A stretch of 10,259 nt of DNA from Desulfuromusa sp. (GCA_029934755.1 JAOZLQ010000077.1:1-10259), one strand, 5' to 3'; shown: positions 1 to 6,254, counted from the stretch's first letter. Numbers and translations are program-made. The notes: a model not told the origin generated them from the sequence alone.

Positions 1-634
1 TTGGCTCTGGAACTGGAGCTACATCATCTACAAATACGGTCATATCAGTAAAATCACCATCACCATTGCCAATTTGGTCATCTAAATAAACATAAAGCAA
101 GTTATGGTTAGCATTATATGCGGTCATAATATGCTCTTCACCAGCCTCAGCAGTATTAAGTGAATTATCGGTAAAGAAAGTATAGTCATAGCCTGAAGTA
201 CCATTGTCAACATTAAAATTACGGTCTACATCATAATAAAAACCAAAACTATTTGAAAAATCAATCCACCCATCATTTGCAAGATTACCATCAGCAGAGT
301 AAGATTTTGTAATCTTCCAATCTCCACCATCATTTAAGAAACTTACACTTGCAATAGCAAATGGGTCTTGTGATGGAGCAAATACTTCAAACTTACCCAA
401 CTCACCAGATTCGTTAACAGAGTATAAACCGAAAGCACTCTCGTAAGCAGCTTGTTCTAGTTGAATTTGAAATAAGGAGTTACCTTGCTCACCGGTAGTT
501 AAATCTGTAGCAGTCCAGTAATCCATAGATCCTGAAACCGTCCAATCGGAGCTTAACGTATCCCAAGGTAACGCAAAACCCGTACCTGTAAAAACAAACA
601 GCGAAATAACCAAACCTACTAAAATCTTTTTCAT
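1..634 (-). CDS. Secreted PEP-CTERM-type protein, 5' part, cut by window edge
   Basis: Read on the minus strand from ATG 632-634, 211 codons stay open to the window edge. Residues 1-21 (MKKILVGLVISLFVFTGTGFA) form a signal peptide with a likely cleavage after Ala21. The mature part is acidic and rich in Asp, Asn, Gly and aromatic residues. Near the visible end comes NGDGDFTDMTVFVDDV, an acidic pattern like that in DUF4114-type extracellular proteins, followed by APVPEP. VPEP is the usual beginning of a PEP-CTERM sorting signal; the hydrophobic helix and Arg tail would lie just outside the window. Family knowledge: such proteins are exported by Sec, processed by exosortase, and found with exopolysaccharide loci. 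A GGAGG-containing ribosome site lies upstream of the ATG. Expression is likely sigma-54 dependent (694-709, 760-776). The sorting signal is inferred from its first residues only. Confidence 0.8.
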   Translation of the reverse strand, partial: MKKILVGLVISLFVFTGTGFALPWDTLSSDWTVSGSMDYWTATDLTTGEQGNSLFQIQLEQAAYESAFGLYSVNESGELGKFEVFAPSQDPFAIASVSFLNDGGDWKITKSYSADGNLANDGWIDFSNSFGFYYDVDRNFNVDNGTSGYDYTFFTDNSLNTAEAGEEHIMTAYNANHNLLYVYLDDQIGNGDGDFTDMTVFVDDVAPVPEP

Positions 635-693
635 CTTCCTACTCCTTCCCTCCAGCGAGGCATTTAATAAAATTAAATTCTAATTACTACCTC

Positions 694-709
694 TGCGAAT
701 TTCATGCCA
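694..709 (-). promoter_or_regulatory. Sigma-54 (RpoN) -24/-12 promoter of the PEP-CTERM gene
   Basis: On the minus strand TGGCATGAAATTCGCA fits the RpoN consensus TGGCACG-N4-TTGCA, with the invariant GG (707-708) and GC (695-696) separated by exactly 10 bases. Transcription would start near 683, leaving a leader of about 49 bases before the ATG at 634. No comparably good sigma-70 promoter was seen between the gene and the upstream motif. Confidence 0.7.
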
Positions 710-759
710 CATAAGTAAGTACCTATTTTTACAGACTTATCACATATGACCTCAAGCTA

Positions 760-776
760 TGTAAAGATTTCCGACA
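760..776 (-). promoter_or_regulatory. Upstream activator-like motif of the PEP-CTERM gene
   Basis: TGTAAAGATTTCCGACA (plus-strand reading) has TGT/ACA ends and lies 51 bases upstream of the -24 GG element. The same motif with one change occurs at 6238-6254, 50 bases upstream of a second sigma-54 promoter. The likely reader is an RpoN-dependent response regulator. PrsR, which accompanies exosortase systems, is the natural candidate, but that is inference. Confidence 0.6.
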
Positions 777-786
777 ATAGCGCAAG

Positions 787-854
787 TAGCGCAAAAAGAA
801 CCGCAACCTTGCGACAACGGGAATTTTACTTTTTGGTGCCAAAGGGGAGATTCG
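787..854 (-). repeat. Degenerate copy of tRNA-Leu 3' end plus its terminator
   Basis: Positions 801-854 align with 2896-2950 at the tRNA-Leu locus. The terminator hairpin block (801-820 against 2896-2915) matches at 15/20. A spacer of 14 against 15 bases follows. Then come the CCA/acceptor block GGTGCC (6/6), one mismatch, and the T-arm block (842-854 against 2938-2950, 12/13). A run of A residues before 801 corresponds to the tRNA terminator's T tract. The remainder of a tRNA is absent: after TTCG the sequence switches to the repeat at 842-900. It could be a pseudo-tRNA, an attachment-site remnant, or part of a dispersed repeat family. Confidence 0.6.
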
Positions 855-900
855 CCCACTACGGTTCGGACATCACGTCCTCTCCTGGGTAGGCTCTCCG
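842..900. repeat. Structured repeat, copy A
   Basis: Matches 2742-2800 at 50/59 with no gaps. A central hairpin, GGAC (868-871) with GTCC (877-880) around ATCAC, becomes GAGC/GCTC in copy B: two base pairs have swapped while pairing is kept. A longer minus-strand stem pairs GCCTAC with GTGGGC (one G-U). The copy ends exactly where the left inverted end of the RAYT element begins. Confidence 0.65.
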
Positions 901-1826
901 GAAAAGGGGTCAGGTCTTGAAACATCAGCTTATTCTGTTATACTACCCACATGACCAGACCTTTACGCATAGAATACCCCGGTGCTGTTTACCATATTAC
1001 CTCTCGCGGCAACGCCAGGCAAAATATTTACAATGACGATGATGATCGGCAAAAGTTCCTGTCAATTCTTACACTGGTAGTCGAACGATTTCACTGGATC
1101 TGCCACGGTTACTGCCTGATGGACAACCACTATCACCTGCTATTGGAGACACCTGTTCCCAACCTATCCGCAGGAATGCGCCAGCTTAACGGCATCTATA
1201 CTCAGGCTTTTAATCTCCACCATCGCAGAGTTGGACATTTATTTCAGGGACGTTTCAAAGCAATCGTTATCGAAAAACAGGCTCATCTTCTTGAGCTTTC
1301 ACGCTATATCGTATTAAACCCGGTCCATGCAGGCATGGTGCAACACCCTGAAGACTATCCATGGAGTAGCTATCTCGCAACCCTTGGTCAAACTAATGTG
1401 TCGGATTTCTTAACAGTTCAATGGCTTCTTGAAAATTTTTCACCCCAAATCACCCGGGCACAACAACTATATCGGGAGTTTGTCAACAAAGAGGAACAGC
1501 CATCACCATGGGGCAAACTAACTGGTCAAATTTATCTAGGATCAGATAGCTTTATTCAGCAAGTAAAAAATCTAACCGTTACAAATAGTGATTCCAAGGA
1601 AATCCCTCTTGAACACCGACAAGCAGGGAGACCAGAACTTGCAGACTTAATGGCACAAAACACTGAACAGTCCAAAGGACAGCGCAACAAGCTAATCTAC
1701 AAAGCCCACGTAGATTATGGATATAAATTGAAACAAATTGCTGAAGTTCTCGGGATTCACTACACAACGGTAAGTAAAATTGTTAAAAAAGAAAATAGCT
1801 GACTTTTCAAGATCTGACCCCTTTTC
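901..1826 (+). mobile_element. RAYT / Y1-transposase element with inverted ends
   Basis: The transposase gene is enclosed by inverted repeats at 901-922 and 1805-1826 that match at 21 of 22 bases; each carries the core AAGGGGTCAG and lies within 50 bases of the gene. The element is 926 bp. No target-site duplication is visible, as expected for single-strand HUH/Y1 chemistry. It abuts structured repeat A on the left and the vapC 3' flank on the right. Inverted ends of this type around Y1 genes recur in many proteobacterial genomes. Confidence 0.75.
951..1802 (+). CDS. REP-associated tyrosine transposase (IS200-like Y1 family)
   Basis: A 283-residue protein. The N-terminal Y1_Tnp domain (about residues 1-130) opens with PGAVYHITSRGN, the usual start of this family. 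The metal-binding HUH motif is NHYH (His60, His62) after GYCLMD. A tyrosine in a helical segment (Tyr83, NGIYTQAFN) and HLFQGRFKA follow, as in RAYTs; which tyrosine is catalytic cannot be settled by eye. The C-terminus (about 240-283) is a helix-turn-helix, LKQIAEVLGIHYTTVSKIVK, likely for DNA binding. Family knowledge: RAYTs nick single-stranded DNA at hairpins and are tied to spread of REP sequences. The ATG at 951 is 28 bases inside the left end with no strong ribosome site. The reading frame is intact, so it may be active. Confidence 0.9.
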   Translation: MTRPLRIEYPGAVYHITSRGNARQNIYNDDDDRQKFLSILTLVVERFHWICHGYCLMDNHYHLLLETPVPNLSAGMRQLNGIYTQAFNLHHRRVGHLFQGRFKAIVIEKQAHLLELSRYIVLNPVHAGMVQHPEDYPWSSYLATLGQTNVSDFLTVQWLLENFSPQITRAQQLYREFVNKEEQPSPWGKLTGQIYLGSDSFIQQVKNLTVTNSDSKEIPLEHRQAGRPELADLMAQNTEQSKGQRNKLIYKAHVDYGYKLKQIAEVLGIHYTTVSKIVKKENS

Positions 1827-1876
1827 ATTTACGAAGATGGGGCACAGCTTAAAACAAAGACTGACAATTAAAGATG

Positions 1877-2251
1877 TTACCGCTTGCAAAAATACTTAAC
1901 ACCACTGATTCCAGCAAAATCATCATCCTGGGTCCACACAGTAGCCTGGTACGCACGAGCCGTTGTCAAAATAATCGCATCTGCCATAGGAATTTTGAGA
2001 TCGAAACTGAATTTGGCTGCCTGAATCGCCAGGTTGCTGTTTAAATCTACTGTTTGGCCCTGCTTCATAATGGCGACAACCTGTAAAGCAGAATCTTCGC
2101 CTCGTTCCCGTAGTGCGACCTTGAAAACCTCATATAAACACAAAGTAGGAACGATAAGACTGCTGAGCTCCATAATTGGTTCAGCGAATATATCGGCGTT
2201 GGAGCCATCACTAAAATATTCAAGCCAACCGCATGAATCAACAACATTCAT
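1877..2251 (-). CDS. vapC: VapC-type PIN-domain toxin (ribonuclease)
   Basis: A 124-residue single PIN domain. The acidic Mg2+-binding residues are all present: Asp5 (MNVVDSCGW), Glu41 (CLYEVFKVAL), Asp91 (IPMADAII) and the Asp109-111 cluster (WTQDDDF). Family knowledge: VapC toxins are endoribonucleases that cut tRNA or rRNA and are held inactive by VapB. The start codon overlaps the vapB stop in an ATGA arrangement, the standard sign of translational coupling in TA operons. Length and motifs are complete, so the toxin is probably functional. The target RNA cannot be read from the sequence. No terminator is obvious between the stop and the RAYT element. Confidence 0.93.
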   Translation of the reverse strand: MNVVDSCGWLEYFSDGSNADIFAEPIMELSSLIVPTLCLYEVFKVALRERGEDSALQVVAIMKQGQTVDLNSNLAIQAAKFSFDLKIPMADAIILTTARAYQATVWTQDDDFAGISGVKYFCKR

Positions 2252-2454
2252 AACCGCTCATCCTCTCGCTCAAATGCTGTATTAATACCCTTCATGAATC
2301 CACGCATAGACTCTACACTTCTCGTTGGGATCAGTTCAACACGATTACCATATTCAATGACCTGTAATTGTTGCCCTGGCTTGAGTTGCATTGATTCCCT
2401 GACTCTTTTGGGAATAACAACCTGAAACTTAGGGGAAATCTTAACAGCTTCCAT
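2248..2454 (-). CDS. vapB: VapB-type antitoxin (AbrB/SpoVT fold)
   Basis: A 68-residue protein. Residues 1-45 match the swapped-hairpin AbrB/MazE DNA-binding fold (VKISPKFQVVIPKRVRESM, then LKPGQQLQVIEYGNRVELIP). The charged tail (46-68, ending FEREDERL) is the part expected to occupy the VapC active site. A strong GAGGAGG ribosome site precedes ATG 2452-2454. It overlaps vapC by 4 bases. The protein, alone or with VapC, probably represses the operon by binding the inverted repeat at 2467-2502. Confidence 0.92.
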   Translation of the reverse strand: MEAVKISPKFQVVIPKRVRESMQLKPGQQLQVIEYGNRVELIPTRSVESMRGFMKGINTAFEREDERL

Positions 2455-2466
2455 AGCTTCCTCCTC

Positions 2467-2502
2467 ATCGATAAAATTTCATACAACAGTATGCTTATCG
2501 AT
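2467..2502 (-). promoter_or_regulatory. vapBC promoter -10 region and operator-like inverted repeat
   Basis: Arms ATCGATAA...CATAC (2467-2484) and GTATG...TTATCGAT (2489-2502) pair around AACA, with a short asymmetric interruption. On the minus strand a -35 TTGACT (2509-2514) stands 17 bases from a -10 TACTGT (2486-2491), so the inverted repeat covers the -10 and spacer. This is the expected layout for TA autorepression. Confidence 0.6.
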
Positions 2503-2614
2503 TAAAAAAGTCAATTCGATCAGCCTTCATGGCGGGAAAAGAATAAAGGGTGGGTAGGTCTAGAAACTTATTGCCCGAGCAGAATCCGCTGATCAGAGGA
2601 AAGGCCACGATGAC

Positions 2615-2741
2615 CTACACCCACTTAAATCTATTTTGACCACCAATTCTGATATTTAGAAGTATTACAGGCTGGTCTGGATCAGGTGAAACCCGGTAGA
2701 GAACGAGAAAATCACGTGGTTCTACTTCACGTAACCGGGAG
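2615..2741 (-). pseudogene. C-terminal remnant of a RelE/ParE-like toxin
   Basis: Minus-strand reading up to the stop TAG (2615-2617) gives about 41 residues: RLREVEPRDFLVLYRV, then SPDPDQPVILLNIRIGG, then QNRFKWV. The pattern, a basic strand, then 'xVLYRV', an acidic turn and a hydrophobic strand, resembles the end of ParE/RelE-superfamily toxins. No start codon or N-terminal half exists: just upstream at 2742 the sequence becomes structured repeat B, whose frame soon meets a stop. I read it as a toxin gene broken by repeat insertion or deletion. The family call rests on pattern only, and the segment could be chance coding potential. Confidence 0.35.
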
Positions 2742-2880
2742 AAGGGGAGACTCGCCCACTACGGTTCGAGCATCACGCTCTCACCTGCGTAGGCTCCCCT
2801 GCGTTCGCTGCCGCAGCCATCCTGGCTGCTATTCAGACATTAAGTCTGCGCATGCTTCGCTTCGAGTCTCAACGAGTACA
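2742..2880. repeat. Structured repeat, copy B, with further hairpins
   Basis: 2742-2800 is the partner of 842-900 (50/59 identical) and keeps the covarying hairpin GAGC/GCTC (2768-2780). Unlike copy A it continues into two more perfect hairpins: GCAGCCA/TGGCTGC (2813-2829, loop TCC) and CAGAC/GTCTG (2834-2848, loop ATTAA). The first 13 bases of its core also occur exactly in the tRNA-Leu T arm (2938-2950). No credible protein is encoded on either strand. Confidence 0.6.
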
Positions 2881-2887
2881 GAACAAA

Positions 2888-2917
2888 CAAAAAAACCGCT
2901 ACCTAACGGTAACGGCT
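2888..2917 (-). terminator. Rho-independent terminator of tRNA-Leu
   Basis: Stem CCGCTACC (2896-2903) with GGTAACGG (2908-2915), loop TAAC, 7 of 8 pairs. On the minus strand it is followed by seven T residues (complement of 2889-2895), starting 15 bases past the tRNA CCA end. Flanking A and T runs could let it work in both directions. Confidence 0.75.
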
Positions 2918-2929
2918 ATTTTTGTTTGT

Positions 2930-3016
2930 TGGTGCCGAAGGGGAGACTCGAACTCCCACGCGAATACTCGCACTAGACCCTGAACCTAGCGTGTCTACCA
3001 ATTCCACCACTTCGGC
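2930..3016 (-). tRNA. tRNA-Leu, anticodon CAG
   Basis: An 87-base class II tRNA. The 7-bp acceptor stem is GCCGAAG/CTTCGGC, the discriminator is A, and the CCA end is encoded (complement of 2930-2932). The anticodon stem CTAGG/TCTAG encloses loop TTCAGGG with anticodon CAG, decoding CUG. A long variable arm and T arm GGGAG-TTCGAGT-CTCCC are present. It has its own promoter (3031-3059) and terminator. Its 3' end shares sequence with repeats at 787-854 and 2742-2754, and tRNA-Leu genes are frequent integration sites. Confidence 0.97.
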
Positions 3017-3030
3017 GTGAAGCGAGAGTT

Positions 3031-3059
3031 TTTATAGCAAATGAGTTTTTCCTTTGCAA
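3031..3059 (-). promoter_or_regulatory. Sigma-70 promoter of tRNA-Leu
   Basis: Minus-strand -35 TTGCAA (3054-3059) and -10 TATAAA (3031-3036), with TGC before the -10 as an extended element and exact 17-base spacing. The tRNA 5' end lies 14 bases beyond the -10. No clear terminator separates the upstream NFACT gene, so read-through is also possible. Confidence 0.75.
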
Positions 3060-3088
3060 CTAAAAACGTCCACAGCCGCAGAAAAGCT

Positions 3089-4510
3089 TTAATCCAACCG
3101 AAAAGGATTGACTGTCAACGTTTGATACTTAAGAACAGTAACCAACCCTGCCCTGCTCCCCTTGGGCTTGCGGACAGACTTTGCCTCAGCCTGCATCACC
3201 TCGACTTTACTATCATTCCTTGATTTTGAGTAACCAGCTGCGATGGAGGCAGCGTAAATTAAATCTTCTTCGAGTACTCCCTTAGCGCTATCTGTTTTTA
3301 AAACAACATGCGCACCTGGTGCATGATTGACATGAAACCAGAAATCACCATTTTTAAGTATTTTTGTGGAGATTTCATCGTTCTGCCGATTGTTACGTCC
3401 CCAAAGAATTCTAAAACCTGAGGGACTGGTTGTTTCATGGGGCCTTGAGGACTGTAGTGTCCGTTTAGTGTGTAAGCGATTTTTATCTTTCAGCAGCCCA
3501 ACCTCTCGTAGTTCCGAGGCTATTTCCTCAATGTCGGAATTCTTTACAGTGTCTTTCAGTTGATAATCGAGCTGGTCTAACCATTCAAGCTCTGCTTGCG
3601 TTTCTTGCAGACGTCTCTGACTATGTTCCTGCCCTCGCCGTGCTTTTTTGAAACGATTAAAGTATTTTTCCGCGTTCTGCTGCGGCTTCAGGAGTGGATC
3701 AAGAGCAATGGTCAGCGGTTCAGGTGGTTGCAGGTAATAATTCTGCAGCACAACTTTATCCATTCCACGCGTTACTAAATGTAAATTTGCCAGCAACAAC
3801 TCACCCTTTTGACGATCAGTATCGTAATTCTGCTGTTTTTGAAACTCTTTTTCGATACTTAGCAATCTTTTGCGCAGCTTTTTTGCCTGTCGACCGATTG
3901 CCTGTTGCAGCTGCCGATAAAAATCATGTTTATTTTCAGTATATTCCATATCACTGTAAAGTTTTTCGACGGTCTGATTCCAGGAATAATTTTCCTCAAA
4001 TTGAGCAGGTAATTCATCATTTTTTTTCTGACCGAGTTCCATTTTTTCTGGAAAGTGATATTTCTCACCGGATAAAATTATCCTTTCTTTGCCCACCGTA
4101 GAAATTCTTTTCAGGACATCAATAATCTGACCCAGATCATCAACCAGAAGCAAATTACTGCTCTTACCGGTCAATTCCACCATCAACTGGCAAACACCCT
4201 GCTGCCCAGTACAATTGATTTGAATAATTCGATCATCATTGACAACACTCATTGAGATAATTCGACTTATTCTTGCACGTAGTAATTGACAAAACCTCGG
4301 TGGTTGGTGCGGATTTAACCAATTGCGTTCGGTTAAATGCAAACGGCTTCTGGTTGCCTCTGTTGAAATTAACAGACGTTGAGTTTCCCGCCCATTCCAG
4401 AGTTTGAAAATCAATACGTCCGGAGCCGGTTGGTAAACTTTGGATACTTTTGCACCTGTTAATTGCTCAGACAATTCGGAAACAGTGTGCTTTATCAGGT
4501 TTAATTTCAT
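3089..4510 (-). CDS. rqcH: NFACT/RqcH-family ribosome-associated quality-control protein
   Basis: 473 residues from the chosen start. NFACT-N fills about the first 170 residues and includes Asp93-Arg94 in NDDRIIQI, the DR pair that in Bacillus RqcH (Asp97-Arg98) is needed for tRNA-dependent tailing. A charged helical segment predicted as coiled coil follows (about 200-330). The C-terminal NFACT-R (DUF814) domain (about 364-465) carries ILWGRNNRQND, GDFWFHVNHAPGAHVV and VRKPKG. Family knowledge: RqcH binds stalled 50S subunits and adds alanine tails that mark the nascent chain for degradation. The frame also extends to ATG 4567, but the family starts at the MKLNLIKHTV-type methionine (4508-4510). 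The protein is shorter than the roughly 560-570 residues usual in Firmicutes, mainly in the middle. Ribosome-rescue function is inferred; older annotations call such proteins fibronectin-binding. Confidence 0.88.
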   Translation of the reverse strand: MKLNLIKHTVSELSEQLTGAKVSKVYQPAPDVLIFKLWNGRETQRLLISTEATRSRLHLTERNWLNPHQPPRFCQLLRARISRIISMSVVNDDRIIQINCTGQQGVCQLMVELTGKSSNLLLVDDLGQIIDVLKRISTVGKERIILSGEKYHFPEKMELGQKKNDELPAQFEENYSWNQTVEKLYSDMEYTENKHDFYRQLQQAIGRQAKKLRKRLLSIEKEFQKQQNYDTDRQKGELLLANLHLVTRGMDKVVLQNYYLQPPEPLTIALDPLLKPQQNAEKYFNRFKKARRGQEHSQRRLQETQAELEWLDQLDYQLKDTVKNSDIEEIASELREVGLLKDKNRLHTKRTLQSSRPHETTSPSGFRILWGRNNRQNDEISTKILKNGDFWFHVNHAPGAHVVLKTDSAKGVLEEDLIYAASIAAGYSKSRNDSKVEVMQAEAKSVRKPKGSRAGLVTVLKYQTLTVNPFRLD

Positions 4511-4576
4511 AATAGCAGTATAATCATCAAGGTGGGTCTCGCTGCAAGCTAAAATCAGATCATACAATCTTCTTTA

Positions 4577-4773
4577 GCCGCTGATGAACACAGATTCACG
4601 CAGATAATAACCAAGAATCAGTTGACAGGATTAAAATCTGATAAAATCTGGTAGAGCCTAAAAACAAATATCTTTGGTTTGATTATAACCATCAGATTTT
4701 ATCCTGTTGATCCTGTCAAAAGGTTAGGGTCTTATTTTAGATTTATCAGCGAAAATCTGCGTTCATCTGCGGC
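4577..4773. repeat. 197-bp imperfect palindrome (long inverted repeat)
   Basis: Outer arms 4577-4607 and 4743-4773 pair at 26/31. Inner arms are 4622-4631 with 4710-4719 (TTGACAGGAT, 10/10) and 4640-4650 with 4693-4703 (GATAAAATCTG, 11/11). An unpaired centre lies at about 4651-4692. Words such as CATCTGCG and ATCCTGT recur within arms, giving a mosaic look. It fills most of the gap between the divergently transcribed NFACT and metY genes and encodes no convincing protein. Repeats with these words are scattered in many environmental bacteria; their role is unknown to me. Confidence 0.75.
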
Positions 4774-4859
4774 AAAAACAACTACGTAAAAAATAATCTA
4801 CAAAATCTACCAAGATTTGTTAGGATTACCTACATTCTATCAATCAGTGGAGAATCAAA

Positions 4860-6143
4860 ATGAAAAACAACTGGAAAATTGAAACACAGGCGGTCCAGGG
4901 AAGCTATGAACCAAAACCAACAGAACCGCGCATTCCGGCAATCTGCCAAAGTACAACTTTTAAATATACCAGTGCAGATCACGTTGCAAAACTTTTTGAT
5001 CTCGATCTGGCTGACCATATGTATAGCAGAATCAGCAATCCAACCTCGGAGGCGCTGGAAGGTAAAATTACATTGCTGGAAGGCGGTGTTGCAGCATTGG
5101 CAACATCTTCGGGACAGGCTGCAATCAGTGGAGCGATCTTCAACATCTGCCAGGCTGGACAACATATTGTCGCCGCAAGTACCCTGTATGGGGGAACATA
5201 CTCTCTGTTTGCCAACACCTTCCCGAAGATGGGGATTGAAGTCACTTTTGTTGACCCTGAAGCTGATATCAATGAAATCAGAAAAGCTTTTCGACCAGAA
5301 ACCCGCTGTGTTTATGCAGAGACAATCGGCAATCCAAACTTAAATGTCCTCGATTTTGGTAAATTTTCCTCGATAGCCACAGAAATGGAGGTTCCGTTAC
5401 TGATTGATAATACCTTCGCCACTCCTTATCTGTGCAAACCGCTGGAACTTGGGGCCGATATTGTTATTCATTCGACAACCAAGTATTTTGACGGCCACGC
5501 AACCAGCCTTGGTGGCATTATTGTCGATGGTGGCACCTTTAATTGGGAAAATGGAAAATTCCCGGAACTCACTGAGCCTGATCCTAGTTATCACGGTTTA
5601 AAATACGTAGAAAAGTTTGGTTCACTGGCCTACATCGTTAAGGCAAGGGTTCAATACATGCGCGATCTTGGGTGCTGCCCAGCACCGCAGAATAGTTTTC
5701 TGATCGATCATGGTTTGACAACACTCCCCTTGCGGATGGAACGCCACAGTAGTAATGCTCAGACACTAGCTGAATATTTGGAGCAACACCCAGCGGTTAC
5801 CAAAGTTAATTATCCCGGACTAAAAAGCCACCTTAGTCATTCTCTCGCCTGCAAATATCTGCCAAAAGGCTGTAGTGGAGTCATGACTTTTGAAATAAAA
5901 GGGGGACAAGAAGCGGGTAAAAAATTCATGGAAGCCTGCCAGTTAATCGCTCTGGTCATTCATGTCGCAGACGCCCGTTCCGGGGTACTCCATCCAGCCA
6001 GCACGACTCATCGCCAATTGTCAGCTGAACAGCAACGTTCGGCAGGGGTTGATCCCGGAATGATCCGTCTCTCGATAGGGATTGAACATATTGATGATCT
6101 CATTGCAGATGTTGATCAGGCATTAACTGCCAGTCAATCGTAA
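4860..6143 (+). CDS. metY: O-acetylhomoserine sulfhydrylase (Cys/Met metabolism PLP enzyme)
   Basis: 427 residues, full length for the family. The PLP Schiff-base lysine is Lys208 in IHSTTKYFDGH. Asp183 in LIDNTFATPY contacts the pyridine nitrogen. SGQAAISGAIF (84-94) and YSRISNPT (55-62) form the cofactor phosphate and substrate sites of the MetB/MetY fold. The extended C-terminal half, including GLTTLPLRMERH and RLSIGIEHIDDL, suits MetY better than MetB or MetC. It is predicted to make homocysteine from O-acetylhomoserine and sulfide in the cytosol, a one-step sulfide assimilation route. The GGAG ribosome site (4849-4852) is 7 bases before ATG 4860. It stands alone, followed by a strong terminator. 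No SAM riboswitch or clear promoter was recognised in its leader; a small hairpin (4803-4818) is there. Confidence 0.95.
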   Translation: MKNNWKIETQAVQGSYEPKPTEPRIPAICQSTTFKYTSADHVAKLFDLDLADHMYSRISNPTSEALEGKITLLEGGVAALATSSGQAAISGAIFNICQAGQHIVAASTLYGGTYSLFANTFPKMGIEVTFVDPEADINEIRKAFRPETRCVYAETIGNPNLNVLDFGKFSSIATEMEVPLLIDNTFATPYLCKPLELGADIVIHSTTKYFDGHATSLGGIIVDGGTFNWENGKFPELTEPDPSYHGLKYVEKFGSLAYIVKARVQYMRDLGCCPAPQNSFLIDHGLTTLPLRMERHSSNAQTLAEYLEQHPAVTKVNYPGLKSHLSHSLACKYLPKGCSGVMTFEIKGGQEAGKKFMEACQLIALVIHVADARSGVLHPASTTHRQLSAEQQRSAGVDPGMIRLSIGIEHIDDLIADVDQALTASQS

Positions 6144-6175
6144 TCATCACATAGATCCGCCCAACCGTATCATCG

Positions 6176-6211
6176 AGTAGGGAGCAACTTTTTTTGTTCC
6201 CTACTTTTTTA
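6176..6211 (+). terminator. Rho-independent terminator of metY
   Basis: Stem AGTAGGGA (6176-6183) with TCCCTACT (6198-6205) is extended by CAA/TTG across a one-base bulge on each side, then a run of T residues follows (6205-6210). It lies 33 bases past the metY stop codon. Confidence 0.88.
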
Positions 6212-6237
6212 TTGGTTAAATCCAGCCGCCAAAACCG

Positions 6238-6254
6238 TGTAAAGTTTTCCGACA
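6238..6254 (+). promoter_or_regulatory. Upstream activator-like motif of the 6379 gene
   Basis: TGTAAAGTTTTCCGACA differs at one of 17 positions from 760-776. Flanking bases add GTGT/ACAC symmetry. It lies 50 bases upstream of the -24 GG of the sigma-54 promoter at 6304. Relative to its gene it is inverted compared with the first copy, tolerable for a near-symmetric site. Confidence 0.6.

Noticed and set aside
842..900. Group II intron domain V or a known riboswitch in the structured repeat
   Set aside because: ACGGTTCG recalls domain V, but the AGC triad, bulge and stem lengths do not fit. No riboswitch consensus I know matches.
2550..2624. Inverted repeat GTGGGTAGGTC / GACCTACACCCAC
   Set aside because: Has a two-base bulge and 51-base spacing, and one arm overlaps the toxin-remnant stop. 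Too weak to call as element ends.
2686..2976. Plus-strand open frame ending in LVPKGRLELPREYSH
   Set aside because: It runs across repeat B and the antisense strand of tRNA-Leu. 'VPKGRLELPR' is the typical false translation of a tRNA 3' end.
3694..4101. 135-codon plus-strand frame
   Set aside because: Lies wholly antisense inside the NFACT gene, with no ribosome site or recognisable domain.
4511..4567. Upstream ATG 4567 as the NFACT start
   Set aside because: Adds 19 residues not typical of the family, with only a weak ribosome site.
4879..5343. 154-codon plus-strand frame
   Set aside because: An out-of-frame shadow inside metY.
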